DNA of 64,000 nt from NCBI GenBank assembly GCA_031763025.1, contig JASSKH010000035.1, positions 2,082,320 through 2,146,319 of the forward strand, given 5' to 3'. A program made the translations under genes and the position numbers. Every line of letters starts with the position of its first letter. Positions within the stretch are counted from its first letter, which is position 1. Below the pieces are notes generated by a model. That model worked only from the letters and a program-made list of their open reading frames with translations, made no database searches and was not told the origin of the DNA. Below are positions 35,992 through 48,488 of the stretch, piece by piece. The DNA is from Macrocystis pyrifera (taxonomy: Eukaryota; Sar; Phaeophyceae; Laminariales; Laminariaceae).

Positions 35992-36303
35992 CATCATCAC
36001 TTTTACTTTCCAGCCCACCCGTAGGAGGTTTTACCCTCGACGATCTTCTGGACAAGCCGTGGTCACAGGTGTCGTCCCTTCTCCCCCCCGGTACGTGCCT
36101 TTATTTTTTATCGCGCATATAGGGTTCAGCATTCCCACTGCTCGTCGATTTTCATCGAACGTACACCTAACTCACGCTCTTGCGCTTTCCGCTAATCATT
36201 TTTATGCAAGAAAAAGTCCCTATGAGCATGCACTCGGTGAGACTCGAACTCACGAAATTGATCTTGATAGGCTCGCGGACCACCTACCAAGCTACCGGGG
36301 TAT
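35956..36303 (-). mobile_element. Full-length tRNA-derived SINE
   Basis: On the minus strand it begins ccggtagcttggtaggtgg (A-box) and has the B-box gtgagttcgagtctcacc about 50 bases on. The body shared with the other copies follows, ending in 33 A (plus-strand T run 35959-35991). The head reads as a tRNA, so this is the best copy from which to define the family. Confidence 0.8.
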
Positions 36304-36570
36304 GGATGGATGCAGACATGGGTATACCTGGTATATATTACGAAGGTGGCATTTTAATGTTTGAATATGGTACCAAAGGGATACCGGTCTTACTCAGTGT
36401 TGGCACTCTAGAGAAGTCTTTGGGCAGAAAGCGGGAATATTTTAAAGTGCCGGATCCGCGGGTCGGATGCGCGGGTCCGACCCCGCGGGTCAGTAGAAAA
36501 ATCTCGCGGGTCATGCTCGCCCGACCCGTGAGTGATCCCTTCCTCGCGGGTCATGACCTGACCCGACCCG

Positions 36571-38339
36571 TGCATCCTACAGCAGTTACGAACATACCGT
36601 TATGATACCGCAGCGAACCGGGCAATATTTTGGTATGCGTACTGCTGTACAAGTGTGCAAGAATGAAAGAAAACCAACAGCGAATAATCCTGGAAAACCG
36701 AAAAGTAACTGGCACTCGGATTGTTTGTTCTGATATGCCCCCACAAAAATCCTACGGATATAGCGTGCTGTCCAAATAGATACCACACCAGCAGCACCTC
36801 GTAGGTAGTGGTGGTGAGAAGCAGTAACACCGATCATAATACGCCTCTCTCTCACACATCCCGTCTATTAGGTATACTTCGTATACACGTAACGACGGTG
36901 GAACACAGCAGTCACGAAACAAGCTGTACTCGAACGAGAGTTTTTACGTACTGCTGTAGCACCGGCAGTCAGTTGTTGTAGGATCCCGACGGTGAAACTT
37001 CGAAGCAGAAGCAACAAATAACTCCATCACCACACTACAAGCAGTTACTCTGTCTCTATGTGGTACAACTTGCAGCAAAGAACCAAGAACTCAACCCACA
37101 GGTCACGCATGGAGCGAATGCAAGCCTCTGAAATATGGCAAGGGGGAGCTACGGACGCAATGAGAATATCTCGAGATGATGGGTGCGTGCTTGGGGTGCA
37201 CGTAGTTGTGATATGATGAGCATATCACGAATAGCAGGATGCGCGTCGGGTTTGCGGCGTGTGAGGGTCATCCCAGACGGTCCGTTGTGTTTAGAACAAG
37301 ACGGACGCCTGCAAAGATCGTCCGACTCCCTCTTTGTATCGTCTGCGTCCGATTCCTGTATACAGCTGTAGGTATGTATCTCCTCCACGACACGGAATCA
37401 TCCCCACACATAGTGCTTTCCCTTAGCTCTACTCTCACTCGTCTGTGCCGAGTTCTCGACGACTCAAGACACGAGGCAACGGTCGTCGATGAAACGCAGC
37501 CGAGCAATGCTCAAGGTCTTTTTTATAGAAACGTTATATAAACTGGACATACATCTCGTGATTGACTTGAGCATACCACATACCTGGTACATACCTGGTA
37601 CCTGGTATACCAGAGAGGGCATATGACGCCATATTTCATACACAACCTCCAAGATCGGCACCGTACCTGAACAGTACGGCACTCCGTCGCAGTTGGTCTC
37701 AGGGATGGTGACGTCCACTGGGAGTAATTCTTCTCCTGCCTCCGTTAGGTCTCCCTACGCAACACAGACAGCAGTCCCAAAGAGTGAGAGAGATGGGATC
37801 TTGGACACTGGACAGCACAACGCTCCAACATTTACTTTTGAGCATCATATATCCCCCCTATATCATAACGCTTACACATCACGAAACCTCCGTGAAAGAA
37901 ATTTTAAATTTCGTGACAAAAAACAAAAAACTTTTTTTTAGTTTCAAAATGCGAGAACATGCATGGAAAAGAAGGAGAGAAAAGAAAAAGAGAAAAGAGC
38001 CCTTGAAAAACTCGCACAATCGGCACAAATACCCCCGGGATCAATTTCCCGACTCTACGAATTTATATAGGCTCCCAGACGGGCCCCTCTAGACCACACG
38101 ACAAACGTAAAAAAACGTTTTTTCGGCTCGTACTCCAATCCATCATAGTCCCGTCCCGACCCGAATTTTTTCTGGAACACATCCATTTGTACCGACATGA
38201 TCCACACCCCACCTCGAAACTGCAGCCCATTTCGACACTACACGACACCAAAGCAAGCAAGGCACCGCTCTACCTTACCGCAATCATTAACTTTCTCAAA
38301 AACCTTCTATCGGGTGCCTCCACCGCCGCCCCGAGCAAG
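36571..38339. other. Intergenic stretch upstream of MsrB
   Basis: It contains taccaggta/tacctggta clusters at about 37575-37610 and no recognised gene. The last 150 bases before 38340 are open in frame with the MsrB start and could encode an N-terminal extension from 38187. Confidence 0.4.
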
Positions 38340-41300
38340 ATGTCCAAGTACCCCAAGCCCGAGTCTTTCCCTGTTACCAAAACAAAGGCTGAATGGCGTG
38401 CGGAGCTATCTTCGACGGACTACAACGTCATTCGCAGAAAGGTAACAAGAGGCTCAACAGCAGCGGTAGTGTACTAGTCGGTGGCACCCTGTGCCCTCGC
38501 CGCTGGTGGTAGTGCCGTCCTCTCGGTAGATTTGTCGTGGGACCAGGGCCCACTTCCGAGTCGAGTCGACTCTGCATGTAAAGATCCTGTCGAACCTGCG
38601 ATCCGAAGCAGACAGTAGCCGTAGTACTTCTACTGCTGCTGCTTGTACTGCTCGTGCCGCGGCGTGGCACCATATGCCCTCCGCGCTGTTATAGTGGTAG
38701 CGCCGGTATCTTGGTAGTTTTTTTGTGGGAGCAGAGCCCACTTCCTTGTTCGGTAGACTCTGCGTCACCAGCACGTAAACAGCCTGTCGAACCTATGAGA
38801 TCCGACGCAGACAGATAGCGCCGGTGAGCATTTCCATTGCTGCTTGTACTGCTTCTTGTGCTTGCCGCAGCCGTTGTTGTTGTTGCAGCTTCGTGCAACA
38901 GCTACCATACACTGCTACGTACAGAAGTAGCAGTGTGTGAAAATTTCTCTCTTCAACAGCTATCGCATTGAACAAGCAGTAGTGCTCGTAGAAGTAGCAG
39001 CAGCAAGTACAATCAGGTATGATAAAATTTACGCTGTGTGACTTCTGTTTATGTACATGTTCCGGTCAGCTTGATTCGTCTTTTGTTGGCTTACTCTGTA
39101 CCAGTATCACAGAAAGCCTGCCTGTGGATCCCAACCAAGCTGATCCGCCAAGTGTCAACCCAACCTCTTAACTCTTCCCTCCGCACTCGGCACACCCTCC
39201 GCACGGTGACTGTTAATATTATACTGCAGCTGCTGTGCATACTCTACATGCCTGTGGTATCGTACCTTACGCGCTTCTAAATGACGATCTCCCGTTTACA
39301 TGGTTTGCTGGTTTGCAGGGCACGGAGGCGCCATTTTCAGGAGAATACGACAAGTTTTACCCGACCAAGGAGGAGGGATACTTCGTGTGCAAGGCGTGCA
39401 AGCACCCCCTATACAGCGCCGAGTCCAAGTTCAAGAGGTTGGTCGGGATTCGTAGTGCCATATTGCCTTTTTTGCTGTGTGGTTAACTTCGTCATGTTCC
39501 ACTTCTGGCTGGTTGCTGTGCTGCTGCTCTGTCGCCCCCAAGGAATGCCACCCTCTCCTTCGTCAACGTGGCACAGCGTAGTGTGGGGTGTCACGTATAT
39601 TTGATTTGATTCGAATTTGGTACGTATAGTAGCAGTACATGCCTGGTGCTAAACAAAACGCGCTCTTGTGTCTTGGGAGTTGCAGCAAGCGCACATGAGC
39701 AATCGGGGGGCAATGGGCGCATGGCGGGGAAAAATTATGTCTTGGATTGAATCGTAAGATGCCACATTTTATTAATGCATAGTTGAAGTCCTCGTACACG
39801 ATCGTATAGACAAGGGTACGGTCATCAGAAAGGCTTTCTTACAGAGGGTAGATACACTACTGCTGTGCCAGGTATATATCACACATACGGTACCAGTATT
39901 AAACACGGCTGACCACGAACAAGAAACACAGCAGGCAGATTATCATGTCCCAATCTCCCTATATATAGGAACCATTTTTATGTAATATTAATAGATAAAA
40001 CAATCCTTATATATCGGAACAGAGTGATACAAGGTACCTGGTATACAATTACCAGGTATAAAAATACCCCTGGTAAGGTATGTATATGTTTTATTGATAT
40101 TAATAGTGTATGTACTCTTGTACAGAGCACAACGCATTCAGCTGCTGAACCTTCGTACCGCTCAATGCTTTCTACAAGGTACCTCGTGCTCTCTGCTGCA
40201 GTGATGGGTGAAATGGCACCCGTCCGGTTTGTCGAATCTGGGAGCGCGTGGGTGAACAAGGTGTAAAACGTGCCCCCCCCCCCCCCCCCCCCCCCCCCGC
40301 CTACCCTTCACATCTGCCTTCGTGATCCCTCGCAGTGGGTGCGGCTGGCCAGCGTTCGACAAGTGCTTTAAGGGGTCGATAGTGACGGAAACTGACAACG
40401 CTTACGGCATGCGGAGGGTGGAAATCATGTGCGCATCGTGCGGCGGGCACCTCGGCCACGTGGTGAGTTGCTGGCGATGTAGGCAACCACTTTTTCGCTG
40501 TTTTGTCGATGAATGGCTTTCGACGTCGAAGGAGGCTTTGCGCTTTTCGCCGTGCCGGAACGCGCAGCGGAAGCTTGCGCTACGATGAAACATTTACCCG
40601 AATACCTAATGTATGTAGCGGAAGTACTGACACCTGACAGCGTTTTTGACGAGAGTACCGTATAACACTATCACAGTAGGGTGATAAGATAGCACACCCC
40701 CGCGGACGATTTTCAGAGCTGGATTTCTCGACAACGGGGAGGGCGTACTGAATACGGCGAGCGATGCGTCTATGCAACCTTCTCGACGAAATATTTCCAA
40801 AGCCACCATTTTCGTGGTGTGTGCTCCCCTTAAGGCATGTTTTGGAGGATACCGGGTCTGAAATTCGCCCCAGGGTGTATTATCTTGAGTGTTGCGTGTT
40901 ACACGGTAGGAATGAGACGGCAGAGGGTGTGGCACGGTCCCCGAATCGGTCTGGCAGCCGAGCCCGGGCGCCTTGTCACTGTCACCGCCTTGAGCACGTT
41001 TTTCTCTTTTCTCTCATCTCTCTTCTTGCTTCTCGCCTTGTTTCTGTTTTAGCTTCCTTGCCCCCCCCGCCGTCCTTTTCGCCGTTATCTTCCTCTCGTT
41101 CGTGCTGCCTCGTGTTCCCCTTGAGCATGTGTGCGTTTCTTGCATTTAGCAACCTTTCTGATTCTTTTGCGTCACTTGTATTACGTTTCATTTCTCATCT
41201 GGTTTCTTCTTTTTTTAAGTGTATTTTTGTTGTTTTTTTCTGTTTCGGGTTGTGTTACTGACTGTGTCCTACCTGGTACCTGGTACGTTGGCATTTCACT

Positions 41301-41972
41301 TGCTTTACCCATTAATTTGCGGCTATTTGCGTTGTGTTTTTTTCCCTGTGTCACAGTCTGTGACCATACATCTACAGCAGTATCTCTCTAGGATAGGGAA
41401 TCAGTACGGACACTATTAATACGTGTATTGGTCAGGGTAGGAGCAACGGTTTGGTGCGAAAAGAACGCGCACACATACCTGATTGATTGCGGAATGATCG
41501 CCGCGATCGATGGGAATCGTACCCTCGCTTCATGTCTCAATTTTTTCCCGGCTGATTTCCCGTGGCCCCTGGCTCCACTTCCTACTGCTGTACTTCGTAT
41601 TGATATTAATACCGTCGTCCCTGTTGCCTAGTGGAACGCTGCTTTTCAAGTCACCGTTTTTTTAGGGTCGTTGGAACCCAGGCGCTATCCCCCATGAAGA
41701 GTGCGTTTTTGAACGCAACTGCGATACGATACTGCTGCTATGCCTACACATACCGACCGGTGATTTTCGCTCCCGTAGTCATCCACGTTGATGATGAGGC
41801 ATCAAATTCTGACCACCCCCTCGCCGCCGTTTGTGGCTGTTCCTTTTGCCGGCGGCAGTTCGAGGGCGAGCGCATGACCCCAACGAACGAGCGGCACTGC
41901 GTAAACTCGGTCAGCGTCAAGTTTCAGAAGGGGCCTATCCCCGAAGGTCTTGAGGAGGACAAGGTCGTGTAA
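38340..41972 (+). CDS. MSRB: Peptide methionine-(R)-S-oxide reductase (MsrB)
   Basis: It reduces the R-epimer of methionine sulfoxide in proteins, with thioredoxin as the usual reductant. Four exons: 38340-38441, 39319-39437, 40336-40462, 41859-41972 (TAA). All three junctions have GT/AG and keep phase (0, 2, 0). The product is 153 residues, normal for a single-domain MsrB. Motifs in order: [19 protein letters not shown] start; [15 protein letters not shown]; zinc pair [13 protein letters not shown] with the possible resolving Cys; second zinc pair CASC followed by GGHLGHV; then [11 protein letters not shown] with the catalytic Cys; C-terminus SVKFQKG...EEDKVV. All key residues are present. 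An in-frame ATG at 38187 would add 51 residues, perhaps a targeting peptide, but its sequence is not clearly one. Probably cytosolic; sure of the function. Confidence 0.92.
38482..38825 (+). repeat. Two tandem copies of a ~175-base unit in MsrB intron 1
   Basis: Copies at about 38482-38655 and 38662-38825 share gtggcacc, agcccacttcc-like, gactctgc, gtcgaacct and ccgacgcagacag-type blocks. They differ by many changes and lie wholly within the first MsrB intron. Confidence 0.65.
40273..40299 (+). repeat. C homopolymer of about 27 bases in MsrB intron 2
   Basis: An uninterrupted C run ends about 36 bases before the acceptor of exon 3. Confidence 0.85.
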
Positions 41973-42124
41973 ATGGGTCGGCCTCATCGCGGGGAGGGGG
42001 GAGTGTCGATGTCCTCGGGTGTCGATGTCCTCGTTGGCGATGGGTAAGGCGAAGGCAAGATGATATGGCGCCTCTTTTTTTTGTTGGTTTGTCCCTCGGT
42101 TTATAGAGTCAAACCGTTGGGAGC

Positions 42125-42235
42125 TAGTGCGGGGGGGGGGGGGGGGGGTGCACTCGATATCATGCATAGTCGTGTTGCTATGACCATAGACCCTCGTATC
42201 CCTAAAATGCCGGGACGGGGGGGGGGGGGGGGGGG
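42125..42235 (+). repeat. G-headed dispersed repeat
   Basis: A G run (about 42131-42149) is followed by tgcactcgatatcatgcata, then tatgaccatagaccctcgta and cctaaaatgccgggac. It is truncated into a second G run. Confidence 0.65.
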
Positions 42236-42693
42236 GTTGTAAAGGATAGGGATTGTAGAGCCTTGAATTCCTGCGTGGAGTGAACCTCGCGGCTTGGTAT
42301 TAGTAGAAGCAGGAACGATAAATATATTATATGACAAATGTTGTACGTGATGTCTCTTGTGTGTATCAGTCTTTGCACGACAGTGTCGGGAGGAAAGTGG
42401 CATGGGTGTGGTGCGGGGGGGGTGGTAGTGCAAGTAGGTAGGTGCTGCTGGAGTCAGAATAACGCGTCACTGTATTGCTGTGTCATAACACGCTCTGGAA
42501 CCCCGCGACCCAAGTAGAGAGAGTCGGACAGCCAATGGCGGCCGCGTCGTGGCTGCGCTGCTAGTGCGTTGGCTCTCCAGCCTGAGGTTTTCCCGTAGAG
42601 CAGAGGACGAAATGCGTGAAGCGGGGCTTCTCATTCTCAAGTCCGTCAGCACTACAGTAACTTGACCGGTCCCAGTTCGTAGTAAACCGCAAA

Positions 42694-42764
42694 ATGGAAG
42701 CCGAACGCCTCATTCTCCGCTTGTTTTTCGTGATATTTCTGTTGGCACCGCCTTTTGGGCGAAG
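42694..42764 (+). other. Possible first exon with signal-like sequence
   Basis: An ATG opens MEAERLILRLFFVIFLLAPP and a GAAG|GTAGTC donor follows. It lies 62 bases before the gap. It does not join in frame to the exon at 43121 directly, so any link would need an exon in the gap. Speculative. Confidence 0.2.
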
Positions 42765-42825
42765 GTAGTCCGCATGATGTACTGGCAGCAGTGTTAGCAG
42801 TGCGCCCGGTAGCCCAAGCTTTGGG

Positions 42826-42925
42826 NNNNNNNNNNNNNNNNNNNNNNNNNNNNNNNNNNNNNNNNNNNNNNNNNNNNNNNNNNNNNNNNNNNNNNNNNNN
42901 NNNNNNNNNNNNNNNNNNNNNNNNN
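42826..42925. other. Assembly gap of 100 N
   Basis: A run of N; its size is conventional and may not reflect the real distance. Confidence 0.98.
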
Positions 42926-43120
42926 GGTGTACATATTCGCGATGTGTGGGTTGTTGACTCAACGCATATTCCTGTTCAGTAAACCGCGCGTTCCCCATCC
43001 CTTCCCCCCTTCTCTCTCTAGCGACGGCCGGCTGACGGCGCTCTCCGTTATCCCTTTCTTTTTGCACCGCAACAACCGTTCGTACGGAATTACCCACCCC
43101 GCTTCACTTTACATTTGCAG

Positions 43121-43231
43121 GTGACGGCTGTCAACGCCGTGGAAGACGAAGAACTGATCGAGGTCAACCAAAAAGAAGTCAACCAGCTGGAGGACCGGCT
43201 CAAAGCGGCTGGTGTTCCTTTCGAGGCGTGA
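43121..43231 (+). CDS. Possible terminal exon of an unidentified gene
   Basis: A good acceptor (ctttacatttgcag) is followed by a 36-codon frame to TGA with GC-rich codons like the other exons. It includes AVEDEELIEVNQKEVNQLED, an acidic, helix-prone sequence ending AAGVPFEA. I do not recognise the protein. Upstream exons would lie before or in the gap. Confidence 0.4.
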   Translation: MTAVNAVEDEELIEVNQKEVNQLEDRLKAAGVPFEA

Positions 43232-45263
43232 CCTAACGCGATCGGACTTGACTTGACCTGACGTGGCAAGCCGCGCGCGACCCCGCTCCCCCCCCCCCCC
43301 CCACCACCCGCGTGCTTTTTGCTGACCAACCACCCAGCCTAAAACGCGCCAGGTATATATATATATACGTGAAACCGTTGTTCACCCTCTAATTTTATTT
43401 TTTCGTTCTGGCCTTATTTTTTTTGTTTTTGAATTGCCGGGCACGGGGATGGGGAGGGTAATTTTTGAGCGGCGGGTCCAAGGACCGGTTGTTGTTGTTT
43501 GTTTATTTGACACCACTGTAATGAGGGGACTCGGGGCAGACGAGTTAAAAAGTAGAGGGCTCGGTTACCGTGAAACACGTGATGAGAGGACACACGCCCT
43601 AGGGTTACTTTCGGAGCCGATTTTTCTTTTTCTTCAAAGCGTGCCTTAAGGGGGGGAAGCGCACGCAACGAAAATGATGGCGTCGGAAACGTCTCGCGTA
43701 TATAGAGATATTTTTCTCTTTTCATAGAGGCTTCGCTCTGCGTTTGCGCTCTCGGCGTTGTAGAGAAAAAATGAGCCTCGAAATTTGTCCGAGGAGCGTG
43801 TGTCTTACCTGATCACACGTGTGATATACCGCTCTGGCCGGAAATTTGAGGATCATTTGGACAGTAATATGAAGACCAAGCGGTACTTGTATTTTCGTCC
43901 AAGAATGGTACGGTGGAAGCTGCTCGTGGGTTCGCGGAATTGTGAGGGCATTGTGGGTGCTGTGCGCTGTGGGGGGGGGGGGTGTACTCTTTATCATGCA
44001 TGGCCGTGGTCGTATGACCATAGACCCTCGCATCCCTACAATGCCGGGACGGAGCACGTCGGGTTTTCACCGACCAGGCAGTCATTGCTTGCACCAAGGG
44101 CGAAGCGCCGTGAGCTGCATCCTACTAAGAAACCCTTGTGAGGCGGGCGGGGGGAGGGGGTAGAGTCAGCCCCTTTTCAACCGCGCCAATTTTTCGGTGA
44201 CAAATTCGTACTTGGGAAGTGGTGTCGGATAGTTTTTGAAGTACAGTAGTAAAAAAAGGTTGACCCCAAGAATAAAAAGGTGGCTTAAAGAATACCAGGG
44301 TATGCGGTTAAGGTGTGATTTTTCCTCTTTCCACACGTCCGTCCGTTTCATTCCGTCTGGTTCGTGCTATTATTTTTTGAGCAGCGATTGTTGCCCCGCT
44401 GCTGTCGGCCTTGTTTGTTCGGATTGCACTGTAGGTGCTCGTTGCCGAGTGGTGGTCGGTCCGAACATCTGTGATGCGGATTGGGTGCAGCGGTAGAGGA
44501 GTTGGCCCGACGGCAAGGCCCTTCCTTTTATCTTGTGCGCGAATGGGGTTCTACTTTTTTGCTGGAGGCGGGGTTGGATCGATATTAGTCAGTACTGGTA
44601 TACACCAGTATCGGTAAACAATACCAGGTAGCAGGTACCAGTACCTGGCATGAATTGCCGTCTCGATCGGCAATGAACGTTTGAATACTGCAGAGCGGCT
44701 CCAACGACATGCGTTGCCCTGCGATTCCCCAGTGCACGGCTTAATTTTTGAAGATTGGGCGTTCGCACGAGGAGGTGGTCGATTTTCGCGAATAAAGAAC
44801 GAACCCATGCCGTTTTCGTACCGTTTTTCTTGCGTACGTAGCGCTTGTTAACTCATTTGGAATTGCACTCGCGTGTCGGGGACAACTTCCTTGAAAGTGA
44901 AGTTAGGTATTGGTTTCTGTACAGTGCTGTTCTAACAGGGTTAATCTGTATACAAGGCCGCCACCAAATTGCCGAGCGAGCGGACGACGGCGCGTTCAAC
45001 AGGTTCGACTGACGTTCGACGCAGTAGAAAGTCCAAGGTCGCGGATGCAATTTCGTCTTTAATCTCACGCGAGCGAGCATCATTTTATCGTGTCGATACA
45101 AACCAAACTACCTTTTGTTTTTCGGAGGCAAAATTGATCGGGGTTATTTGGCCTGTTTTTTTAGCCGACTGATGTTGAGTGTGATACAAACAAGCCAGAG
45201 GAACTGCTTTTCAGCCCTCATGTCTGGTTCTTTTTTTCAGCAAGTTTTTGAGGGGAAACTATC
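43232..45263. other. Intergenic stretch after the unknown exon
   Basis: It holds a C run at about 43288-43301, a G-headed repeat at 43970 and a weak family D-like remnant at about 44848-44942. No gene recognised. Confidence 0.4.
43970..44155 (+). repeat. G-headed dispersed repeat, long form
   Basis: A G run leads into tgtactctttatcatgcatg, tatgaccatagaccctcgca, caatgccgggacggagcac, then cttgcaccaagggcgaagcg and ctgcatcctactaagaaccc. It ends in another G-rich tract. The same long form occurs at 50925 and 55420. Confidence 0.7.
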
Positions 45264-45370
45264 ATTACGGGGGACCATAGCAAATAGGACCAAATATTCT
45301 CAGTAAAAATAGAGAAATATGTAGGTTTTCATGTATACCATAGGTCCTATTAACTATGGACCCCCGTAAT
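45264..45370. mobile_element. MITE A, 107-bp palindromic element
   Basis: It begins attacgggggaccatag and ends ctatggacccccgtaat, the same length as the copies at 20151, 51826, 52798 and 59546. Confidence 0.85.
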
Positions 45371-45708
45371 AATACTGTAACTCCCTTTTGGCCCGATGTT
45401 AGAGGGTAAAGGCCACGGGCTGATCGTCGCCCCGCTATTCCTCACACGCGCCTCAGCGTTTCTTTTGCGGTACCATACAGCATGGGCTCGCCAACAACAA
45501 ACACCCAATCGGAGCAAAAAGCCTTGAAACCTTGCACAGTATTGGTCCCTGTAAAGTGCCGGCTAGCGCTATAATAGTGCCTGTGGAATCGCTTTGGGCA
45601 GATGGGATTATCCTGTGCGGCCGTGTGCGGAGTAATTAGTGCCGGTTGGTTGCCGCTAGATAGTGCCGGTATTGTTGGCTGACGCATACGTACCGGCACT
45701 ATATAGCA

Positions 45709-45862
45709 GCAACCGGCACTTCTGTGGTGGCACCATGATTCTTTCTACAACCTTGAGCATAATAGACTATTATAAACCACTCTGTTCCCAACTATTAATA
45801 TAAAGCAACCGGCACTGCTGCAGTGGCACCATGATTCTTGAACAACCTTGAGCATAACAGGC
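45709..45862 (+). repeat. Pair of ~58-base direct repeats
   Basis: Copies at 45709-45767 and 45805-45862 share caaccggcact, gtggcaccatgattctt and acaaccttgagcata. The flanks hold further accggcac/gtgccggt words in both orientations. Confidence 0.7.
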
Positions 45863-46479
45863 TAAAGGCTATTGTTATTCCCTATAAGTTTACCTTGGGT
45901 TTCTAGAATCAAAATTAAAAAACCTGTCCCACTCAATAAAATGAGTTATCGTATCGCTGCTGCTATTTTTGGCTCCTACCCCAAATGCACATACATGTTA
46001 TTGTTTCTGTGATGCGGAGGCCGCTCTAGGGTAGTGGTAAGGGTAGTGGTAAGGGGCGCAGGTGGTTCTGGCAGCTGGAAAGCAGTGCTTCGCTTCTTCT
46101 GATCTAGATCTTATTGATGGCGAGAGCCGAGGAGGTGCTCTGGTAGAGAGAAGTGAGAGGTAGGGGGGCGGGACTCGACGCCCAGATATACTCGTCCCAC
46201 CCCACGCCACAAGCTCTCCTAAATTCCTCTTATCTGATGTACGCCTACAGAACTTTCCTATGGCTACCAATCGTTCTTCTGCTAATATAAGAATATCTCA
46301 CTTCGTGATCCTATCTGCGTTCAGGAACATTACTCTCATCTAAGGGGTTTTCCGCCCTAGGAAACATTCTTAAGAGAACGTTACTCTCAACTAACGGAAT
46401 ATCCGCCGGATTAATCCATCCTTTGGATTATTCTCGTATTCGTGAGACTACAAGACTGCAACGTATTATCTATATCTAT

Positions 46480-47050
46480 AGCCCATGAATACTCCACCCA
46501 TATCACATTAGCCCACCCTGAATAGTCGTATATGCAGACCACAAGATGGTCGGAGGGTGATGACAAAGTTCATCCCAAACGGCCAGGAAAAAGTGGTCGA
46601 AGATGCGGCTATTCGAAACAAAAGAAATGAGGCTATAGATCCCCCCACACCTCGTAATAAGACCCAAATACTACGAAGAGGGGGTGTTCGCTGAGAACAA
46701 TCACTGAAAGGGAGACTAAAGGAGAGAGAGACACAGAACTCAAAGCAGAGGCGAAAGGAAAAATCACCCAAAATGAAAACAAAGAAAGACGAACGCAAAA
46801 TGAGACAGAAACCGAAGCGAAAACTGAAGAAAACGAAGACCCAAATGAAGGCAAAAGAAGGACGTACAAGCGTTTCACTGGAGCCATTGTTTGGGGCCCA
46901 AGGAGGTACGAAAGGGTTGTTCGCTGAACCGGGTTGGCGAACGAGGAAACTCTATAAAGGAGACAGCGATCACAATTCAAAAACATGTATATATATATAT
47001 CCGCTAGGCCCCATGCCTTGTCTTGTGGCGAAGGTCCTAACATGGTAGAC
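46480..47050 (+). mobile_element. Fragment of the TRIM-like retroelement family
   Basis: The sequence ttagcccaccctgaatagtc, gtatatgcag at 46506 matches the leader directly after the terminal repeats of the elements at 13942 and 15803. A shared tcgaagatgcggct block follows. A Lys/Glu-rich frame runs to about 47048. I find no second terminal repeat. Confidence 0.45.
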
Positions 47051-47363
47051 ATCACGCGAGACAGATGTGTAGCCGACGTCTTGCGAACGTATCGTTCCCG
47101 CCTTTTGGCCCCTTTTCTAAGCCCGACCAATCCCTGAAAGTTCCTTACCTCCGTCCCACCTTGTATTAAGTGGTGATACGTAGGGAACAGCAGGGCAACG
47201 CTTGCCCTGCTCTACAATATACCACTTTGTTCATAAATATAAAGAACAGTTGTACATTAATACTCACTCCAAACGGTCCTCATATTGAGGGACGGAGTGG
47301 TGGCGAGTACCAGGTACGGTGTAGTGTGTAGTGTAGTGTGGCGCTCGCCGGGAGAACGATTTC

Positions 47364-47459
47364 TTAACACTTTTAGAACTGCAGTCTCGTTTCGGGGACA
47401 AATTACTTAGAATTTGACCGGTTTTCCCCAAAACGTGACTGCATTTCTAACAGGGTTAA
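47364..47459. mobile_element. Family D palindromic element
   Basis: Left arm cttttagaactgcagtctcg, ttcggggaca; right arm ccccaaaacgtgactgcatt, ctaacagggttaa. The centre is aattacttagaatttgac. Confidence 0.65.
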
Positions 47460-47879
47460 TCCGATATTCTTAAGTGTCACCCAAAGAAAAACTGAGCGGT
47501 AGGTGTCCTTGCTGCTACTGCTGTACGTTAGTTCTTGTTCGTGGGCCAATACTGTATCGATACTACAAGTAGCGCCCCATGCCATGCATGCATTTATGCA
47601 TGCCCTGTAACGTCCACCGGTATGTCATAGCGTCGTTACAGTAGCAACGCTGCTACCGGTCCCGAGGGAAAAAGCCATAGTACCCTATGTGCGCCTCGAG
47701 CGCATCTTTTTTCCCCCCATTTTTCTTTTCGTTCTTCTTTTTTCCTGTTTTCGACGTCTCCAACAACTACTCCATCGAGGGTTCCCACTCCAAGAAACAA
47801 ACTACTGACAGACTAGTAGGCACCAACCACACAGTGCGGTACACGGGTGCAGCAAGAGAAAATAATCCATGTATTCAGA

Positions 47880-48110
47880 TCGTCTACAGATAATCAATTC
47901 CCACAGACAGTTCATGATCTAGACCTTTCAAGGCAGATGTATGTATGATCTGTATGACCTAGCTCATGTTGCCGGGTGGGATCCGTATAACTTGCACGAG
48001 ATAGCACATGTTTCCCGGGTTGGATCTGTACCGTACAGATCCTGCACAGTAACTCATAACGGCAGGTGAGGATCTAGATGATCAATCTGATCTATCTGTC
48101 AGATACCACT
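47880..48110 (+). repeat. Family E repeat
   Basis: Blocks cccacagacagttcatgatc, gatctgtatgacctagctca, ttgccgggtgggatccg, cagatcctgcacag and ctcataacgg recur at 57690-57905 and, inverted, at 55998-56280. Confidence 0.7.
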
Positions 48111-48488
48111 CTGACCGGGAACATAAGCTCCGGTAAATATTCATACCATATTTCAAATGGTGCTTATACTCCCGGTCAAAGTGATATCCTTATTTCCTAT
48201 TTCCGTACCGCACTTGCTTGAGGTTGCGGAAGTTGTGGCCGAGCTGAAATTATCGACTTACCAAACATCGCTCACACACACAGTCACTCCGCGGACAGGC
48301 GAGACAAGGAAACGGTACCACAGCACTACTACTAATAATAGCGATGAGCGAAAAACGTCCGGGCGAGCTTCTTAATAGCACCATCCCCACATACTCCGAA
48401 ACGGCCACAAGCTCTCCCTCGAACTACATCGACCTTTCGCCTCTCACGAACTACGGAAAGCGAAAAGCCAGTCGCCGCCTGGCATAGA

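Larger units (their letters stand above)
35284..36570. mobile_element. Family F element carrying two insertions
   Basis: It matches the element at 20574-21376 in both CCCGA arms and in the core. It is longer because a poly-A-ended segment (about 35447-35697) sits in the left arm and a SINE (35956-36303) sits in the core. Confidence 0.6.

Noticed and set aside
36059-36605. Plus-strand frames of 100-141 codons
   Set aside because: They lie in the SINE and the family F element.
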